Positions 53,597-63,965 of a stretch of DNA of 64,000 nt are shown one piece after another. Position numbers and translations under genes: made by a program. The notes under the pieces are model-generated. The model was not told the DNA's origin. It saw only the letters and a program-made list of their open reading frames with translations, and searched no databases. The stretch covers positions 4,154,001 to 4,218,000 of the forward strand of contig NZ_CP053452.2 in the NCBI RefSeq assembly GCF_013128195.2, read 5' to 3'. Every line of letters starts with the position of its first letter. Position 1 is the stretch's first letter. The stretch is from Frigoriglobus tundricola. GTDB taxonomy: Bacteria; Planctomycetota; Planctomycetia; Gemmatales; Gemmataceae.

Positions 53597-53657
53597 AGCG
53601 GGCCGCCGGGAAAAGGGAAGTCGACTTCCCTTTTCCCGGCGGCCCGCTGGCGTTTTT
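53597..53657. terminator. Perfect 26-bp palindrome with T-run, bidirectional terminator
   Basis: Arms 53597-53622 and 53623-53648 are exact complements with no spacer (centre AAGTCGACTT), and TTTTT follows at 53653-53657. It lies between the tiny membrane genes (+) and the end of the kinase-TPR gene (-), so it can end transcripts from both sides. Confidence 0.9.
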
Positions 53658-53660
53658 GCT

Positions 53661-56600
53661 CTACGGCCGCTTCAACTCCCGCGGCGGCGGCGCGGTTCGG
53701 TCGCGCCGGGCCTTCTCCTTCAAAACGCCCCCGAGGTTGGCCTTCGCGATGGCGTGGTCGGGGGCGATCCGGAGGACCTCGCGGTACTCGGCGATCGCAC
53801 CGTCCAGGTCGTCCGAGTTGTCCAGCACGTAAGCCAGGTTGGTCCGGGCGTTAACGTGTTTCGGATCGATCGCCAGAAGTTCCCGGTACGCGACGATGGA
53901 CCCGGTCGCGTCGCCGGCCGCCCACAGCGCTTTCCCCAGGTTGTAGCGCGCCGGGAGGTACTTCGGGTCGAGCCGGATCGCTTCGCGGTACTCGGCCACC
54001 GCCCCCGTCAGATCCTTCTGCTGGGCCAGGAGGAGCCCGAGGTTGTTACGGTAGGCGGGCACCTTCGGCGCCAAGCGAACCGCTTCCCGGAACGCGGTCG
54101 TCGCGCCGTCGCGATCGCCCTTGTCCCACAGCGCGTTCCCCAGGTCGGCGTGGGCGGCGGCGTTCTTCGGGGCGCGCCGGAGGGCCTCGCGGAGCGCGGC
54201 GACCGCGCCGTCCGGATCGCGCTTCATCAGGAGCGCACGCCCCAGGCCCGCGTGCGCTTCAGCGAAGTCCGGATCCATTTCGGTTGCCGCGCGGAAGTAC
54301 GGGATCGCCGCGTCCGGGTTCCGCTTCCTCAGCAGGGCGGTGCCCATGTTCCCGTGGGCGGAGGCGGATTTCGGGTCGAGTCGGAGGGCCGTCCGGAAGT
54401 TGTCGATCGCGCCGTCGAGGTCGTTCTTGTCTCCGAGGGCGGTGCCGAGGTTGTTGTAAAGGGCCGTTTCGGAACTGTTCGGATCGATGCGGAGGGCCTC
54501 GCGGTACGCGGCGATGGCCCCGTCCGGGTCGCCCTTGGCCCGGAGCACCATCCCCATGTTGACGAGGGCGTTGGTGCTCCGCGGGTCCCACCGGAGGGTC
54601 GCCCGAAAGGCGGTCAGCGCCTGGTCGTGCTGCTCGTTTTCGTGCAGGGCGAGCCCGAGGTGGAGCCAGGCGGAGACGTTCCGCGGGCGGGTCGCGACCG
54701 CCGCCTGGAACCACCGCACCCGCTCGGCCGCCCCCTCGCGCCGGCCGAGCGGGTAGGTCTTGCCGAGCGCCATGCACACGCCCAGGTCGGCCGGCGCGCG
54801 GCCCCATGTGGTGTTGAGGACCGCGCGCCTCAGTTCCGCCGGGAGCACCCGGTCGGGGGCGCTGCCGAGGGCGATCGCGAACCGCGGCGGGAGGTCGCGC
54901 AGCGCCGGCCCGAGCGCCAGGTCCTGGACCCGTTCGCGGACCAGGGTCCAGTCCGACCGACCGACCGCCGTTCGGATCGGGTCCCGGACGGGGTCCGGGT
55001 CGGCCGCGTGGAGGAGCGCCACGAGCCCCTCGGTCGGGAGGGACAGGTTCCACAGGTCGAGCGTCAAGAGGAGCCGGTCCCGGATCAGCGACGCGGCGAT
55101 CCGCCGGCCGAGTTCGAGCGGGGGCGCCGCACCGGGGACAGCCCCGTACCCCTCGAACGCCGCGACCCACTTCGATGCGACGGCCGTTACGGGCGGGAAC
55201 TTGCCGTTGACGAGCGTCCACCGGAAGGTTTCCGCCGCGTCGAGGCGGGTGAGCATCGCGTGGTCCGTGCGGCACAGGGCGATGCGGGCGCGGAACTCGT
55301 CCGCGCCGGCCCGCGACTCGCGGCGCGCGATCTCGACCAGGGCGGCGGCCGCCGTGTCGGCGTCGTCGGCCCGTAGCGCGGTCTCGCACCGCTTGACCTC
55401 TTCGACCAGCGCGCGCCGGTTGGCGGCCGCGGCCTCATTGTCTTTCGCTTCCTGGCGGAGCTGCGCCTCCCGCTTCTCCCGCTCGGCCTGCTCCGCCTCG
55501 GCCTGGCGCTGGGCTTCGGCCGCAGCGTCTTTCATTTGGTGCCGGAGCGCTTCCTCTCGCTTCTCGCGGTCGTACCACCAGCCGAACGCCCCGCCGCTGA
55601 GGACCACGAGCACCACCGTGCCGGCCAGCGCCGCCTGCACCCGGCGGCGCTTCCGCTGTTCGACGGCTTGCACCTCGGCCGCGGCCCGCTCGCGCTCGGC
55701 CGCGCGCAGCCGCCGTTCGACGCCGGCGCGGTACGCCGCGACCGCGTCCGCGACGGCCTTCCCGTCCGCCGGGCGGTCGGCCGCGTGCGGCTCGAGACAG
55801 TGCTGCGCCACCGCGACCAGTTCCGGGTCGGCCCCGCACGCGGCGAGCCGGGTGCGGGCGTCGGACACGTCGCCGGCCGCGGCGCGGGCCACCACCTCGG
55901 CCGACGACTTGCCCGAAAACGGCCGCGCGCCGGTGAGGATCTCGCACAGGATGCCGCCGAGCGCGAACACGTCGGCGCGGCGATCAACGGGTTCGCCGCG
56001 GGCCTGCTCCGGGGGCATGTAGGCCGGCGTGCCCATCACGGTCCCCGCCCGCGTTACGCCGGCGCCGCCCTCGGCCGCGTCGCCCTCGGCCGCGTCGCCC
56101 TCGGGCGCGGCGCCCGCGGGGGCGTGGGCCCTTCGTTCAGGAGGCGGGCCAGCCCCCAGTCCATCACCTGAACTTCGCCGAACGCCCCAACCATGATGTT
56201 CGCGGGCTTGAGGTCCCGGTGGACCACGCCCTGCGAGTGCGCGAACCCGACCGCCAGGCACACCTGTTCGAACGCCTGCACGAACCGCGACAGGTCGTCG
56301 CCCGGGGCGCCGCGCTGCTCGAGCAGCGCGGCGAGGGTGCGGCCCGCGACCAGTTTCATGACCAGGAAGGGCGAACCGTCGCCGAGGGTGCCGAGGGCAT
56401 AAACCGGCGGGACGTTCGGGTGCGGGAGCTGGGCGGTGACCTTCGACTCGGTGACGAACCGCCGGGCCGCGTCAGCAGTGTCGCCGCCGGGGAGCAGCAC
56501 CTTGATCGCGACGTCGCGGTCGAGCACGAGGTCGCGGGCGGCGAGCACGCAGCCCATCCCGCCGCGCGCGATCTCGTGGGTCACGCGGTAGCCGGGTACG

Positions 56601-56803
56601 GCGGGCAACTGGGGGGGCGACCGGTAGAGCGGGTGGTCGGTCGAGAGCCCCGCGACCGCGTCGGTGGACGCGGCGCCGGAGCGGACGCGGGTCAGTTCCG
56701 GATCGGTGTCGGGCGCGGGCAGTCGGGTCACGGGCAGGTCGTCGGGCACCGGACGAGTCTCCTGAGAACGTCGCCAGATGATACCCGAATTCCGCGCGCC
56801 CAT
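53661..56803 (-). pseudogene. Ser/Thr protein kinase with C-terminal TPR array, one-base frameshift
   Basis: ATG 56803 overlaps the uvrB stop (TAATG). The first part reads [41 protein letters not shown] and [10 protein letters not shown] (DWG for DFG). Near 56120, in a G/C run, one base is missing: the activation loop and rest continue in the next frame as [17 protein letters not shown], then the kinase C-lobe, a membrane helix ([20 protein letters not shown]), a helical region and about ten TPR repeats ([19 protein letters not shown] type). A 15-base tandem repeat (56065-56105, encoding AEGDA units) sits just after the break. The restored protein would have about 1,046 residues. Confidence 0.85.
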
Positions 56804-58887
56804 TACCCTTTCTTCCACTTGCCCTTCTTCTTTCCGCCGGTCGGCTGACTCACGGTCACGCCCTTGCCGCCCAGCACGCTCGGCGGGGCCGCGTCGCCGT
56901 GCTTCTTCTTCAGCTCCGCTTCCAGCTTCACGATCTGATCGCGGAGCGCCTGGGCGCGCTCGAAGTCCAGCAGCTTCGCGGCTTCGAGCATCTCGGCGTA
57001 CAGGTTCTGGACGTATTCGACCGTAACGTAGTCCTCGGCCGCCGCGGTGCTGCCCGTGGCCGCGGCCTGTGCGAGCTGGTGGGCCTCGATCTCGTCCTCG
57101 ATCTCGTTCTTGATTGCCGTCTTGACGGTCGTGGGCGTGATGTTGTGTTCCACGTTGTACGCGAGCTGGATCACGCGCCGGCGGTTGGTCTCGTTCATCG
57201 CCCGGTTCATCGACTCGGTCACGGTGTCGGCGTACAGGATCACCTCCGCGTTCACGTTCCGCGCGGCGCGGCCCATCGTCTGGATCAGCGACTTCTCGGA
57301 GCGGAGGAACCCCTCCTTGTCCGCGTCGAGGATCGCGACCAGCGACACTTCGGGAAGGTCGAGCCCTTCGCGGAGCAGGTTCACGCCCACGAGTACGTCG
57401 AACTGGCCCTCGCGGAGTTCGCGCAGCACCTGGATGCGCTCGATCGCGTCCAGTTCCGAGTGCAACCACTTGCACCGCAGGCCGGCGTCGCGGAAGTACG
57501 TCGTCAGGTCCTCGGCCATGCGCTTCGTGAGCACCGTGACGAGGGTGCGTTCTTCCTTCGCGGCCTTGGCCCGCACCTCGGCTTCGAGGTCCTTGACCTG
57601 CCCGCGGGCCGGCTTGACGTGGATGATCGGATCGACCAGCCCCGTCGGGCGGATCACCTGTTCCACCACCTCGCCGCCGGTCTTTTCCAGCTCGTACGGT
57701 CCCGGTGTGGCCGAGAGGCACAGGCACTGCTTCATCCGCTTCTCGAACTCGTCGAACTTGAGCGGCCGGTTGTCGAGGGCGCTGGGCAGCCGGAACCCGT
57801 GCTCGACGAGGGTCTCCTTGCGGCTCCGGTCGCCGAAGTACATCCCGCGGACCTGCGGCAGGCTGACGTGCGACTCGTCCACGACCATCAGGAAGTCGTC
57901 GGGGAAGAAGTCGATGAGCGTGTAGGGGGCCTCGCCCGGCGCGCGGCCGGAGAACCACCGGGCGTAGTTCTCGATGCCGGAGCAGTAGCCGACCTCGCGG
58001 AGCATGTCGAGGTCGTACCGGCACCGGGCCTTGAGGCGTTCGAGTTCGAGGATCTTGCCCTCGTTCTTGAACTGCTCCAGCCGGTCGGCGAGTTCCCCCT
58101 CGATGCCCTTGATTGCGGCCTGCACGCGGTCCTCGGGCGTGACGAAGTGCTTGGCCGGGTAGATGTACAGGTCGTCGAGCGGCCGGATCGTCTCGCCGCT
58201 GGTCGGGTGGATGACGGAGAGCGCGTCCACCTCGTCGCCGAACAGCTCGATGCGGTACGCGAACTCTTCGGACGCGGGCCACACGTCGATGGTGTCGCCG
58301 CGGACCCGGACCGTGCCGCGCTCGAACGCGATGTCGTTCCGCTTGTACTGGATGTCGATGAGGCGGAGGAGCAGGTTGTCGCGGTCGATGACCTCCCCCT
58401 TGGGGACGTACACCATCATGCGCTTGTAGTCGGACGGGCTGCCGAGGCCGTAAATGCACGACACGCTGGCGACGATGATGACGTCCTCGCGGCTGACGAG
58501 CGCGGACGTGGCGGCGAGCCGGAGCCGGTCGATGTTCTCGTTGATCGAGGAGTCTTTTTCGATGTAGATGTCGCGCTGCGGGATGTACGCTTCGGGCTGG
58601 TAGTAGTCGTAGTAGCTGACGAAGTAGTGGACGGCGTTGTTCTTGAAGAAGCCCTTGAACTCCTTGTAGAGCTGGGCCGCGAGCGTCTTGTTGTGGGCGA
58701 GGACCAGCGTGGGCTTCTGGAGCTTCTCGATCACGCAGCTCGCGGTGAAGGTCTTCCCGGTGCCGGTGGCGCCGAGGAGCACCTGAATGTTTTTGCCGCT
58801 GGCGAAGCCCTGGGTGAGCTGCTCGATGGCCTTGGGCTGGTCGCCGGCGGGCGCGTAGCTGGTGGTGAGCTGGAACTTGGCGGCCAT
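56803..58887 (-). CDS. uvrB: Excinuclease ABC subunit B
   Basis: UvrB is the damage-verifying helicase-like core of nucleotide excision repair. The 694-residue protein shows Walker A GATGTGKT (39-46), the beta-hairpin region [34 protein letters not shown] (D-E-S-H), [13 protein letters not shown], motif [26 protein letters not shown] (Q-x-x-G-R-x-x-R) and the UvrC-interacting C-terminal domain ([20 protein letters not shown]). Complete and in one frame. Its stop overlaps the start of the kinase-TPR gene, so the two are translationally coupled. Confidence 0.98.
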   Translation of the reverse strand: MAAKFQLTTSYAPAGDQPKAIEQLTQGFASGKNIQVLLGATGTGKTFTASCVIEKLQKPTLVLAHNKTLAAQLYKEFKGFFKNNAVHYFVSYYDYYQPEAYIPQRDIYIEKDSSINENIDRLRLAATSALVSREDVIIVASVSCIYGLGSPSDYKRMMVYVPKGEVIDRDNLLLRLIDIQYKRNDIAFERGTVRVRGDTIDVWPASEEFAYRIELFGDEVDALSVIHPTSGETIRPLDDLYIYPAKHFVTPEDRVQAAIKGIEGELADRLEQFKNEGKILELERLKARCRYDLDMLREVGYCSGIENYARWFSGRAPGEAPYTLIDFFPDDFLMVVDESHVSLPQVRGMYFGDRSRKETLVEHGFRLPSALDNRPLKFDEFEKRMKQCLCLSATPGPYELEKTGGEVVEQVIRPTGLVDPIIHVKPARGQVKDLEAEVRAKAAKEERTLVTVLTKRMAEDLTTYFRDAGLRCKWLHSELDAIERIQVLRELREGQFDVLVGVNLLREGLDLPEVSLVAILDADKEGFLRSEKSLIQTMGRAARNVNAEVILYADTVTESMNRAMNETNRRRVIQLAYNVEHNITPTTVKTAIKNEIEDEIEAHQLAQAAATGSTAAAEDYVTVEYVQNLYAEMLEAAKLLDFERAQALRDQIVKLEAELKKKHGDAAPPSVLGGKGVTVSQPTGGKKKGKWKKG

Positions 58888-58973
58888 CGGCGCGTCTCCG
58901 GTGGATGGCGAACGAAATAACTGGTAGCGTAACGCTATCAGAGCGGGGAACGGAAGGTCAGTAGGGGCGCGCG

Positions 58974-60143
58974 ATGATCCACCGGGCGAAGTTCCAGAAC
59001 TTCAAGGCGCTACGGGACGTGGAGGTCACGTTCGACTCGCGGCTGACGGTCCTCGTCGGGCCGAACGGGAGCGGGAAGACCAGCGTGTTGCAGGGGATTC
59101 ACTCTTTGTCGCAACTCGCTGTTCTCTCTGGGAGCGATCCAGAGTACCCACTCACGACCTTCAAGGAATACCTCTCGCTGGGAATCACTAGCGCTGAGCT
59201 AGAAGTGGAGATGGAAGGATCGCGGTCGGAATCGGAGAACTACAGCACCACAGTAAGTTGGAGCCCGAATAAGCCAATCAGCAGCACACTCTCGATCAAC
59301 ACCGATAACACTCCGAAGCATCTATGGCAAATGTTTCCAGATAGCGAAAGGCAATATTTTGCTGTATTGTATAAATACACAAATGAGCAATGGAGTCGTT
59401 TGGGCCGAGTGGAACAGGTGCCTCCAGACGACGCAAGGCGGTTCGACTTCACCGCGTTCATTCGCTTCAGTGCGGGTCAATTAGCCGCACCAACACTCAT
59501 CCGCTCCTATCCGCCACAGGTGGCAAAAGACGGGCTTGGATTGGCCGCGACGCTGAGCCACATCAAGTCAAAGTACCCCGAGCGATTTGATGCCATCATC
59601 GACGCCTTTCGGCGCGTGATCCCAAATGTGAAGGGCGTGCGGTTCGATAAAGCGCGAGTGCCCCAGTCGGAGTTCTATGGCGATATTCTGTTAGTAGATT
59701 ATACAGGCGTGAACGGTGTGAAAGCTTCGCACGTCAGCAGCGGAACACTATTCGCGCTCGGATTGTTGACTGTCGCCTTGGGCCAAGATGCCGCCAATGT
59801 GATCCTTCTTGACGACCTCGATCACGGATTGCATCCGAAGGCGCAGATGGAACTGATTTCAGTATTTCGGAATCTGATCGAACAAAACTCGGATTTGCAG
59901 ATCATTGCGACCTCGCACTCGCCGTACATTCTCCAACAACTTGAGTGGAACGAAGTACGGGTGAGCGAATTACGCGACGATGGCTCGGTCATCTGCGCAC
60001 GGCTCGAAGATCACCCCGAGGTCGAGCGGTGGCGCGAAGCCATGACGCCGGGTGAGTTCTGGAGCCACACCGGCGATGACTGGGTGAAGAAACTCGACAG
60101 GCCCAAACCCGAACAACCGCAACCCGCCGCGACCGCCCCATGA
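58974..60143 (+). CDS. ABC/AAA15-type ATPase of a two-gene TOPRIM system
   Basis: A 389-residue SMC/OLD-related ATPase: [14 protein letters not shown] opening, Walker A GPNGSGKT (29-36), signature [11 protein letters not shown] (255-264), Walker [15 protein letters not shown] (277-290; second acidic residue is D where E is usual), and the H-loop ATSHSP (312-317). No coiled coil is inserted, only about 200 residues of variable sequence, so it resembles AAA15/AAA21 ATPases of defence systems. Its stop overlaps the start of the next gene (ATGA). The central part is AT-richer than the flanks, with A/T third positions, a sign of transfer. ATG 58974. Confidence 0.85.
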   Translation: MIHRAKFQNFKALRDVEVTFDSRLTVLVGPNGSGKTSVLQGIHSLSQLAVLSGSDPEYPLTTFKEYLSLGITSAELEVEMEGSRSESENYSTTVSWSPNKPISSTLSINTDNTPKHLWQMFPDSERQYFAVLYKYTNEQWSRLGRVEQVPPDDARRFDFTAFIRFSAGQLAAPTLIRSYPPQVAKDGLGLAATLSHIKSKYPERFDAIIDAFRRVIPNVKGVRFDKARVPQSEFYGDILLVDYTGVNGVKASHVSSGTLFALGLLTVALGQDAANVILLDDLDHGLHPKAQMELISVFRNLIEQNSDLQIIATSHSPYILQQLEWNEVRVSELRDDGSVICARLEDHPEVERWREAMTPGEFWSHTGDDWVKKLDRPKPEQPQPAATAP

Positions 60144-60865
60144 GTTGGTCTATCGCCGTCGTCTGCGAAGCCCCGGCCGATCGTGAAACCGCCGTCGCCC
60201 TCGCGACCCGCGCCGTGTGCGAACACGAGTCGGTGCGCGAATGGATGGAGCCGGAGTATTTGCATTTCCGCGGCTATCGCCCGGATGATCCGCACCTGCT
60301 CTGGCGGGAGGTCAAGGCGACCGCTGTTGCCAACCGCGTGTCCGTCGTCGGGTTCATCAACGGGCTGCCGGCGTCGCCCGACGCCCACAACGCGCTTCGG
60401 GCACTCAACTTGTTCAACCGCCTCGATCCGCGACCCGATGCCGTGGTACTCGTTCGCGATTCCGACGGCGACCTCAGCCGCCGCACCGGTCTTCAACAGG
60501 CCCGCGACGCCGAACCGTGGCCGTTTCCCGTTGTCGTCGGTTTGGCCCACACCAAGCGCGAGTGCTGGCACATCGCGGGCTTCGAGCCGAAGGACGGGGA
60601 CGAACACGAGAGGCTCGAAAACGAGAGAAGGCACCTCGGATTCGATCCGCGGAAGCAATCTCACGAGTTGACCGCCAAGCACGACGAAAAGAACGACAAG
60701 CGGAGCGCAAAGCGGGTACTGACTGTTTTGACCGCGGACGATCTGATACGAGAAGCGGAGTGCCTCGCCGTGATCGTGATACTCCTCGAACGCGGCGAAG
60801 AAAACGGGCTTCGCGCGTTCCTTCAAGAAATTGCTACTCTTCTCTTGCCGCTGTTCACTCGCTGA
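60140..60865 (+). CDS. TOPRIM-like nuclease partner (DUF4276/RloB-like)
   Basis: A 241-residue protein. TOPRIM-type acidic residues are visible: IAVVCEAPADRETAVAL with E10, and DAVVLVRDSDGD with D107/D109/D111. The segment GLAHTKRECWHIAGF fits the x-x-x-x-x-E-x-W position of DUF4276/RloB proteins. Such proteins pair with AAA15 ATPases in PARIS (AriA-AriB) and AbiL-like phage defence, where ATPase sensing releases the nuclease. Here the start overlaps the ATPase stop by ATGA, so both should be made in fixed ratio. Assignment by motif only. Confidence 0.7.
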   Translation: MSWSIAVVCEAPADRETAVALATRAVCEHESVREWMEPEYLHFRGYRPDDPHLLWREVKATAVANRVSVVGFINGLPASPDAHNALRALNLFNRLDPRPDAVVLVRDSDGDLSRRTGLQQARDAEPWPFPVVVGLAHTKRECWHIAGFEPKDGDEHERLENERRHLGFDPRKQSHELTAKHDEKNDKRSAKRVLTVLTADDLIREAECLAVIVILLERGEENGLRAFLQEIATLLLPLFTR

Positions 60866-60926
60866 TCACTTCACCGTCCCGTCCGACGGCACACCTCCGT
60901 GCCACGGCCCCGCGCCGGCGCCGCGT

Positions 60927-62147
60927 TCACATCCCGTCCGTGCGGCCGAGGCCGTCGAGAATGGCGGTCAGTTCCGCGCGGGTGAGCGGCGTGAGGAAGG
61001 TGCAGCCGTGCGTCCAGTGGCCGAAGTTGTCCTTCCGCACCCGAACCACCCGCACCGGCAGGCACCGGCGCACACCGGCCGCGTCGGACGCGACCTCCAC
61101 GGACAGTTCCGTTCCCGGCTCGCAGCGCCGCGCGAGCAGCAGGCCGATACCGGTTGCGGACACGTCCTGAACCACCAGCGGCCACACCTCGGCCGAGCCC
61201 GGCGCGTCCGGCAGGTCGAACACGGACGAGTGGATCGTGCAGTTGCTCCCGACGCCCAGGGAATAGCGGACGCACGCGCGGAGGTCGGTCCCCGTGGCGG
61301 CCGGCGTTCGGGCGTCCGATTTCTTCGTGCCCGCCGCGGCCGAACGGGTGCGGAGCAGCTTCAAGAACTCCAGGCACGACGCCGGTCGGCGCACCACGTT
61401 CGGGTCCGTCGCCCGGCGCACCGCGCGCTCCGCGCGGTCGGTCAGCCCGAGGGCGCGCGGGGCCGCGCGGCGCCGCTTTCGGCCGACCGGTTCCACCGGC
61501 GGGACCCATTCCGAGCCGGTGAGCGCTTCGTGGAGCGTCGTGCCGAGCGAGAACATGGCGTCCACAAATGGGACCCGCGCGGCTTTCGGATCGGCCGCGA
61601 TCTCGGCCGCGAATTCCGGTTTCAAGAGGGCCGCCATCCGGTCCCGCGTTCCGGGGCCGGCGGCGTCCGGGAGCGCGAACGGGATCAGCTTGGCCAGCCC
61701 GTCGCTGCGGACCAGCACGTTCCCCGGCGTGACCCGGCACGGCGCGAAGCCGCCCGTGCGGGTGTGGTCGATCGCCTGCCCGACCTGGGCGAGATAGCGG
61801 ATGACGTTCGCTTCGGGCAGCCGCCCGTGCGTCTCGATCATGCGTGCAAGGGTGGCGCCCTCGACCCACTCGGTCACGAGGTACTCGAACCCGCCGTCGC
61901 GGCCGAAATCGAGGGCGCGCAGCACGTTCGGGTGGTCGATTCCGGCAACGGCCTCGAACGCGCTGCGGGCGCCGGGTGCGGTCCGGGGCGCCCCCGCGTC
62001 GTCACACGGGGTCAAATACACCGCGACCGGGTGACCGCTCTCGTCGCGGGCGCGGTGGACGTCCGGGATGCCGATGTTGGCCCGGCCGGTGATCTCAAAG
62101 CGGCCCAGCGAGAGGGGAACGGATTTTGCGCGCGATTGGGCGAGCAC
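60927..62147 (-). CDS. Pseudokinase-PilZ fusion protein
   Basis: A 406-residue protein. Residues 15-265 follow the bacterial Ser/Thr kinase fold (GRFEITGRANIGIPDVHRAR; VEGATLARMIETHGRLPEAN; FVDAMFSLGTTLHEALTGSE), yet the catalytic sites are lost: K is Y44 (VAVYLTP), HRDLKPxN is CRVTPGNV (137-144), and DFG is IPFALP. Residues 290-395 are a PilZ domain: RACVRY (R290, R294) and DVSATGIGLLL (328-338, D/N-x-S-x-x-G). PilZ domains bind cyclic di-GMP. It may act as a c-di-GMP-responsive scaffold. No enzymatic activity is expected from the kinase part. Confidence 0.85.
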   Translation of the reverse strand: MLAQSRAKSVPLSLGRFEITGRANIGIPDVHRARDESGHPVAVYLTPCDDAGAPRTAPGARSAFEAVAGIDHPNVLRALDFGRDGGFEYLVTEWVEGATLARMIETHGRLPEANVIRYLAQVGQAIDHTRTGGFAPCRVTPGNVLVRSDGLAKLIPFALPDAAGPGTRDRMAALLKPEFAAEIAADPKAARVPFVDAMFSLGTTLHEALTGSEWVPPVEPVGRKRRRAAPRALGLTDRAERAVRRATDPNVVRRPASCLEFLKLLRTRSAAAGTKKSDARTPAATGTDLRACVRYSLGVGSNCTIHSSVFDLPDAPGSAEVWPLVVQDVSATGIGLLLARRCEPGTELSVEVASDAAGVRRCLPVRVVRVRKDNFGHWTHGCTFLTPLTRAELTAILDGLGRTDGM

Positions 62148-62318
62148 GGCAGAGCCTCCGGGGCTACGGTGCGGGCGATCGTTCCCGTCGATTCATCTGC
62201 GGCGTGAACGTGCGGACTTGCAGCGAGATTACACTGACTATGCAACGAGTAACAGGCCGCGTCAACATAAACCCCGCAGCCTGTCGGGAGTGTCGGAAAA
62301 ATCGATCGAAGGGCCCCG

Positions 62319-62927
62319 TCACCCCACTCGCTCTGCCCAGCGGCACATGACGTCCGTGCGCATCACGTACTTCCGCCCGGCGGCGACCGGCGCGCCGCGG
62401 TGATAAATGCGGTGCGGGAACACGAGCGCCTTGCCCGCCTCCGGCCGCACGCGGACGATCGGGTCGTCGTTCTGCGTCGCGCCGCGGGAGCGCAGGTTGA
62501 ACTCCGTCGCGCCGCCGGCCACCCCACCGTTCAAGTAGATCATGAACGTGAACGCGCTCCGCTCCAGCGGCGACCGCTCGTAGGCGCCGTCGAAGTGCCA
62601 GTCGAACTGCTGGCCGGGGTCGTACCGGTAGAACCGCCACCGCTCGTTCAGGCCCACCGGGAGCCAGAACGGCACGCGTTCGGGGAAGAACGGCTTCAGC
62701 CGCGCCCACATCGTTTCCGCGATCCGCGGGTCGTCGATCATCACGCGGTCGTTGTTGCGGATGTCCTTACGAATCACCGGCCCGCTCATCGTCGTGATCG
62801 GCGCGTCACCGAACCCGCCCGCCTCGCTCATGGTGGTGTAATATTCGCACTCGTCCGGCGACAGGAAATTGAGGACGACGAACAGGTCGTCGCGTTCGGC
62901 GAGCAACTCTTTGCGTGGTTCAGACAC
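62319..62927 (-). CDS. 2-oxoglutarate/Fe(II)-dependent oxygenase, prolyl-4-hydroxylase type
   Basis: A 202-residue double-stranded beta-helix oxygenase. Iron ligands: H and D in QFDWHFDGAYERS and the distal H in VFPHRIYHRGAPV; the 2-oxoglutarate Arg/Lys falls in GRKYVMRTDVMCRW. FVVLNFLSPDECEYYTTMSE matches the opening helix of P4H-type enzymes. It may hydroxylate proline or another residue of a protein; substrate unknown. It stands alone, with about 170 bases on one side and 80 on the other. Confidence 0.85.
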   Translation of the reverse strand: MSEPRKELLAERDDLFVVLNFLSPDECEYYTTMSEAGGFGDAPITTMSGPVIRKDIRNNDRVMIDDPRIAETMWARLKPFFPERVPFWLPVGLNERWRFYRYDPGQQFDWHFDGAYERSPLERSAFTFMIYLNGGVAGGATEFNLRSRGATQNDDPIVRVRPEAGKALVFPHRIYHRGAPVAAGRKYVMRTDVMCRWAERVG

Positions 62928-63009
62928 GGCGGACCCTCTGCGCGGTGGGAACGTGGGAGGGACGCGCTGCGGGCGGAGCTGGTTCGGGCCCGGACGGCCG
63001 GGACGCGAT

Positions 63010-63834
63010 CTACTTCGCGTCCTTCAGATACGTTTCGTAGAACGCGCGGATCGCGTCGGTCAGGTCCTTCGCCGTGGTCGCGTACGTGTCTTTGGCGCGG
63101 AGGTAGCTGCCGAGTTCCAGTTGGATCGCGTCGATGGCGTAGCCGGTGTGACTGCCGTACGTGCTGACGATGTGGCCGCCGGTGAACTTCGACTCTTCTT
63201 TCGTCTTGTCGTCCGCGTCGCCCGGCGGGATGATTTTGTACCCGAGTTTCTCCATCCGGCCGAGGACGCTGTTCCGGCCGCGGATCGCGGGCATCCCGTC
63301 GCGCGCTTTGAGGAGCGAAACCGTTTTGAGGTTCTGCGTGCCGCGGCAGATGGCGTTCGGGTGAACGCCGTTCCCGTGGACGTCGAGCAGCAGGCCGCGG
63401 CCGAACTTCTCCTTCACGGCCTTGCACGCGGCGGCGAGCGCGGCGTGGTACGCGTCGTAGTACGGTTTGGCCTTCTCGCTCTCGTAGCCCTCTTCGGGCG
63501 CCCGGTTCACGTCGAGGTACTTCCGCTCGAACCGGGCGATGACGAGCCACGGCTTGCCGTCGAGTGCCTTTTCCAGGTCCGCGACGAGGGCTTCGGCGAG
63601 TTCGGCGGTGTTCTCGTCGCGCACCGTCTGGAAGTTCGTGAGCCCGGTGCCAACGCGCTCCGGGACGTCGGGCACCTTTTTCTTCCCGCCGTGCGGCGCG
63701 GAGATGATGATCGGCAGCGTGCCCTTTTGCACTGTGATGAAGTCGGCCGGTTTGGGCGCGTCGGCCGCCGCCGGCGCGAGGGCCGCGAGCGCGGGCACCA
63801 GGAGCACGGTTGCGGCCGAGAGCGGGCGGGGCAT
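63010..63834 (-). CDS. Secreted N-formylglutamate amidohydrolase-like protein
   Basis: A 274-residue protein with signal peptide (RPLSAATVLLVPALAALAPA). Family motifs: LPIIISAPHGG (metal/His loop S-x-P-H-x-G), RFERKYLDVNRAPEEGYES (D-x-N-R), LLLDVHGNG (D-x-H-G), and the end HTGYAIDAIQLELGSYLR (Q-x-E). Zinc amidohydrolases of this family release formate or trim N-acyl amino acids or peptides. Since it is exported, the substrate may be extracellular. ATG 63834 is chosen because GAGG lies just upstream; GTG 63846 is an alternative. Confidence 0.82.
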   Translation of the reverse strand: MPRPLSAATVLLVPALAALAPAAADAPKPADFITVQKGTLPIIISAPHGGKKKVPDVPERVGTGLTNFQTVRDENTAELAEALVADLEKALDGKPWLVIARFERKYLDVNRAPEEGYESEKAKPYYDAYHAALAAACKAVKEKFGRGLLLDVHGNGVHPNAICRGTQNLKTVSLLKARDGMPAIRGRNSVLGRMEKLGYKIIPPGDADDKTKEESKFTGGHIVSTYGSHTGYAIDAIQLELGSYLRAKDTYATTAKDLTDAIRAFYETYLKDAK

Positions 63835-63846
63835 GGGGAACCTCAC

Positions 63847-63965
63847 GGGCTAGACGAACCAACGGCCGGCACGTTCGCGGCGCGTTCCTCCGTCGGACGG
63901 CTCCATTATATCACGAGGCCGGAGCCGTTCGTTACCCGTCGCGGGCGTGCACAACGGCACGCGGG
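63847..63965. other. Intergenic, nothing identified
   Basis: About 120 bases between two minus-strand genes. An AT-rich patch (ATTATATCAC near 63905) could belong to the promoter of the amidohydrolase gene. No further signal is seen. Confidence 0.3.

Noticed and set aside
56899-58920. A 673-codon plus-strand frame opposite uvrB
   Set aside because: uvrB on the other strand is complete and certain; the plus frame is a shadow created by third-position GC.
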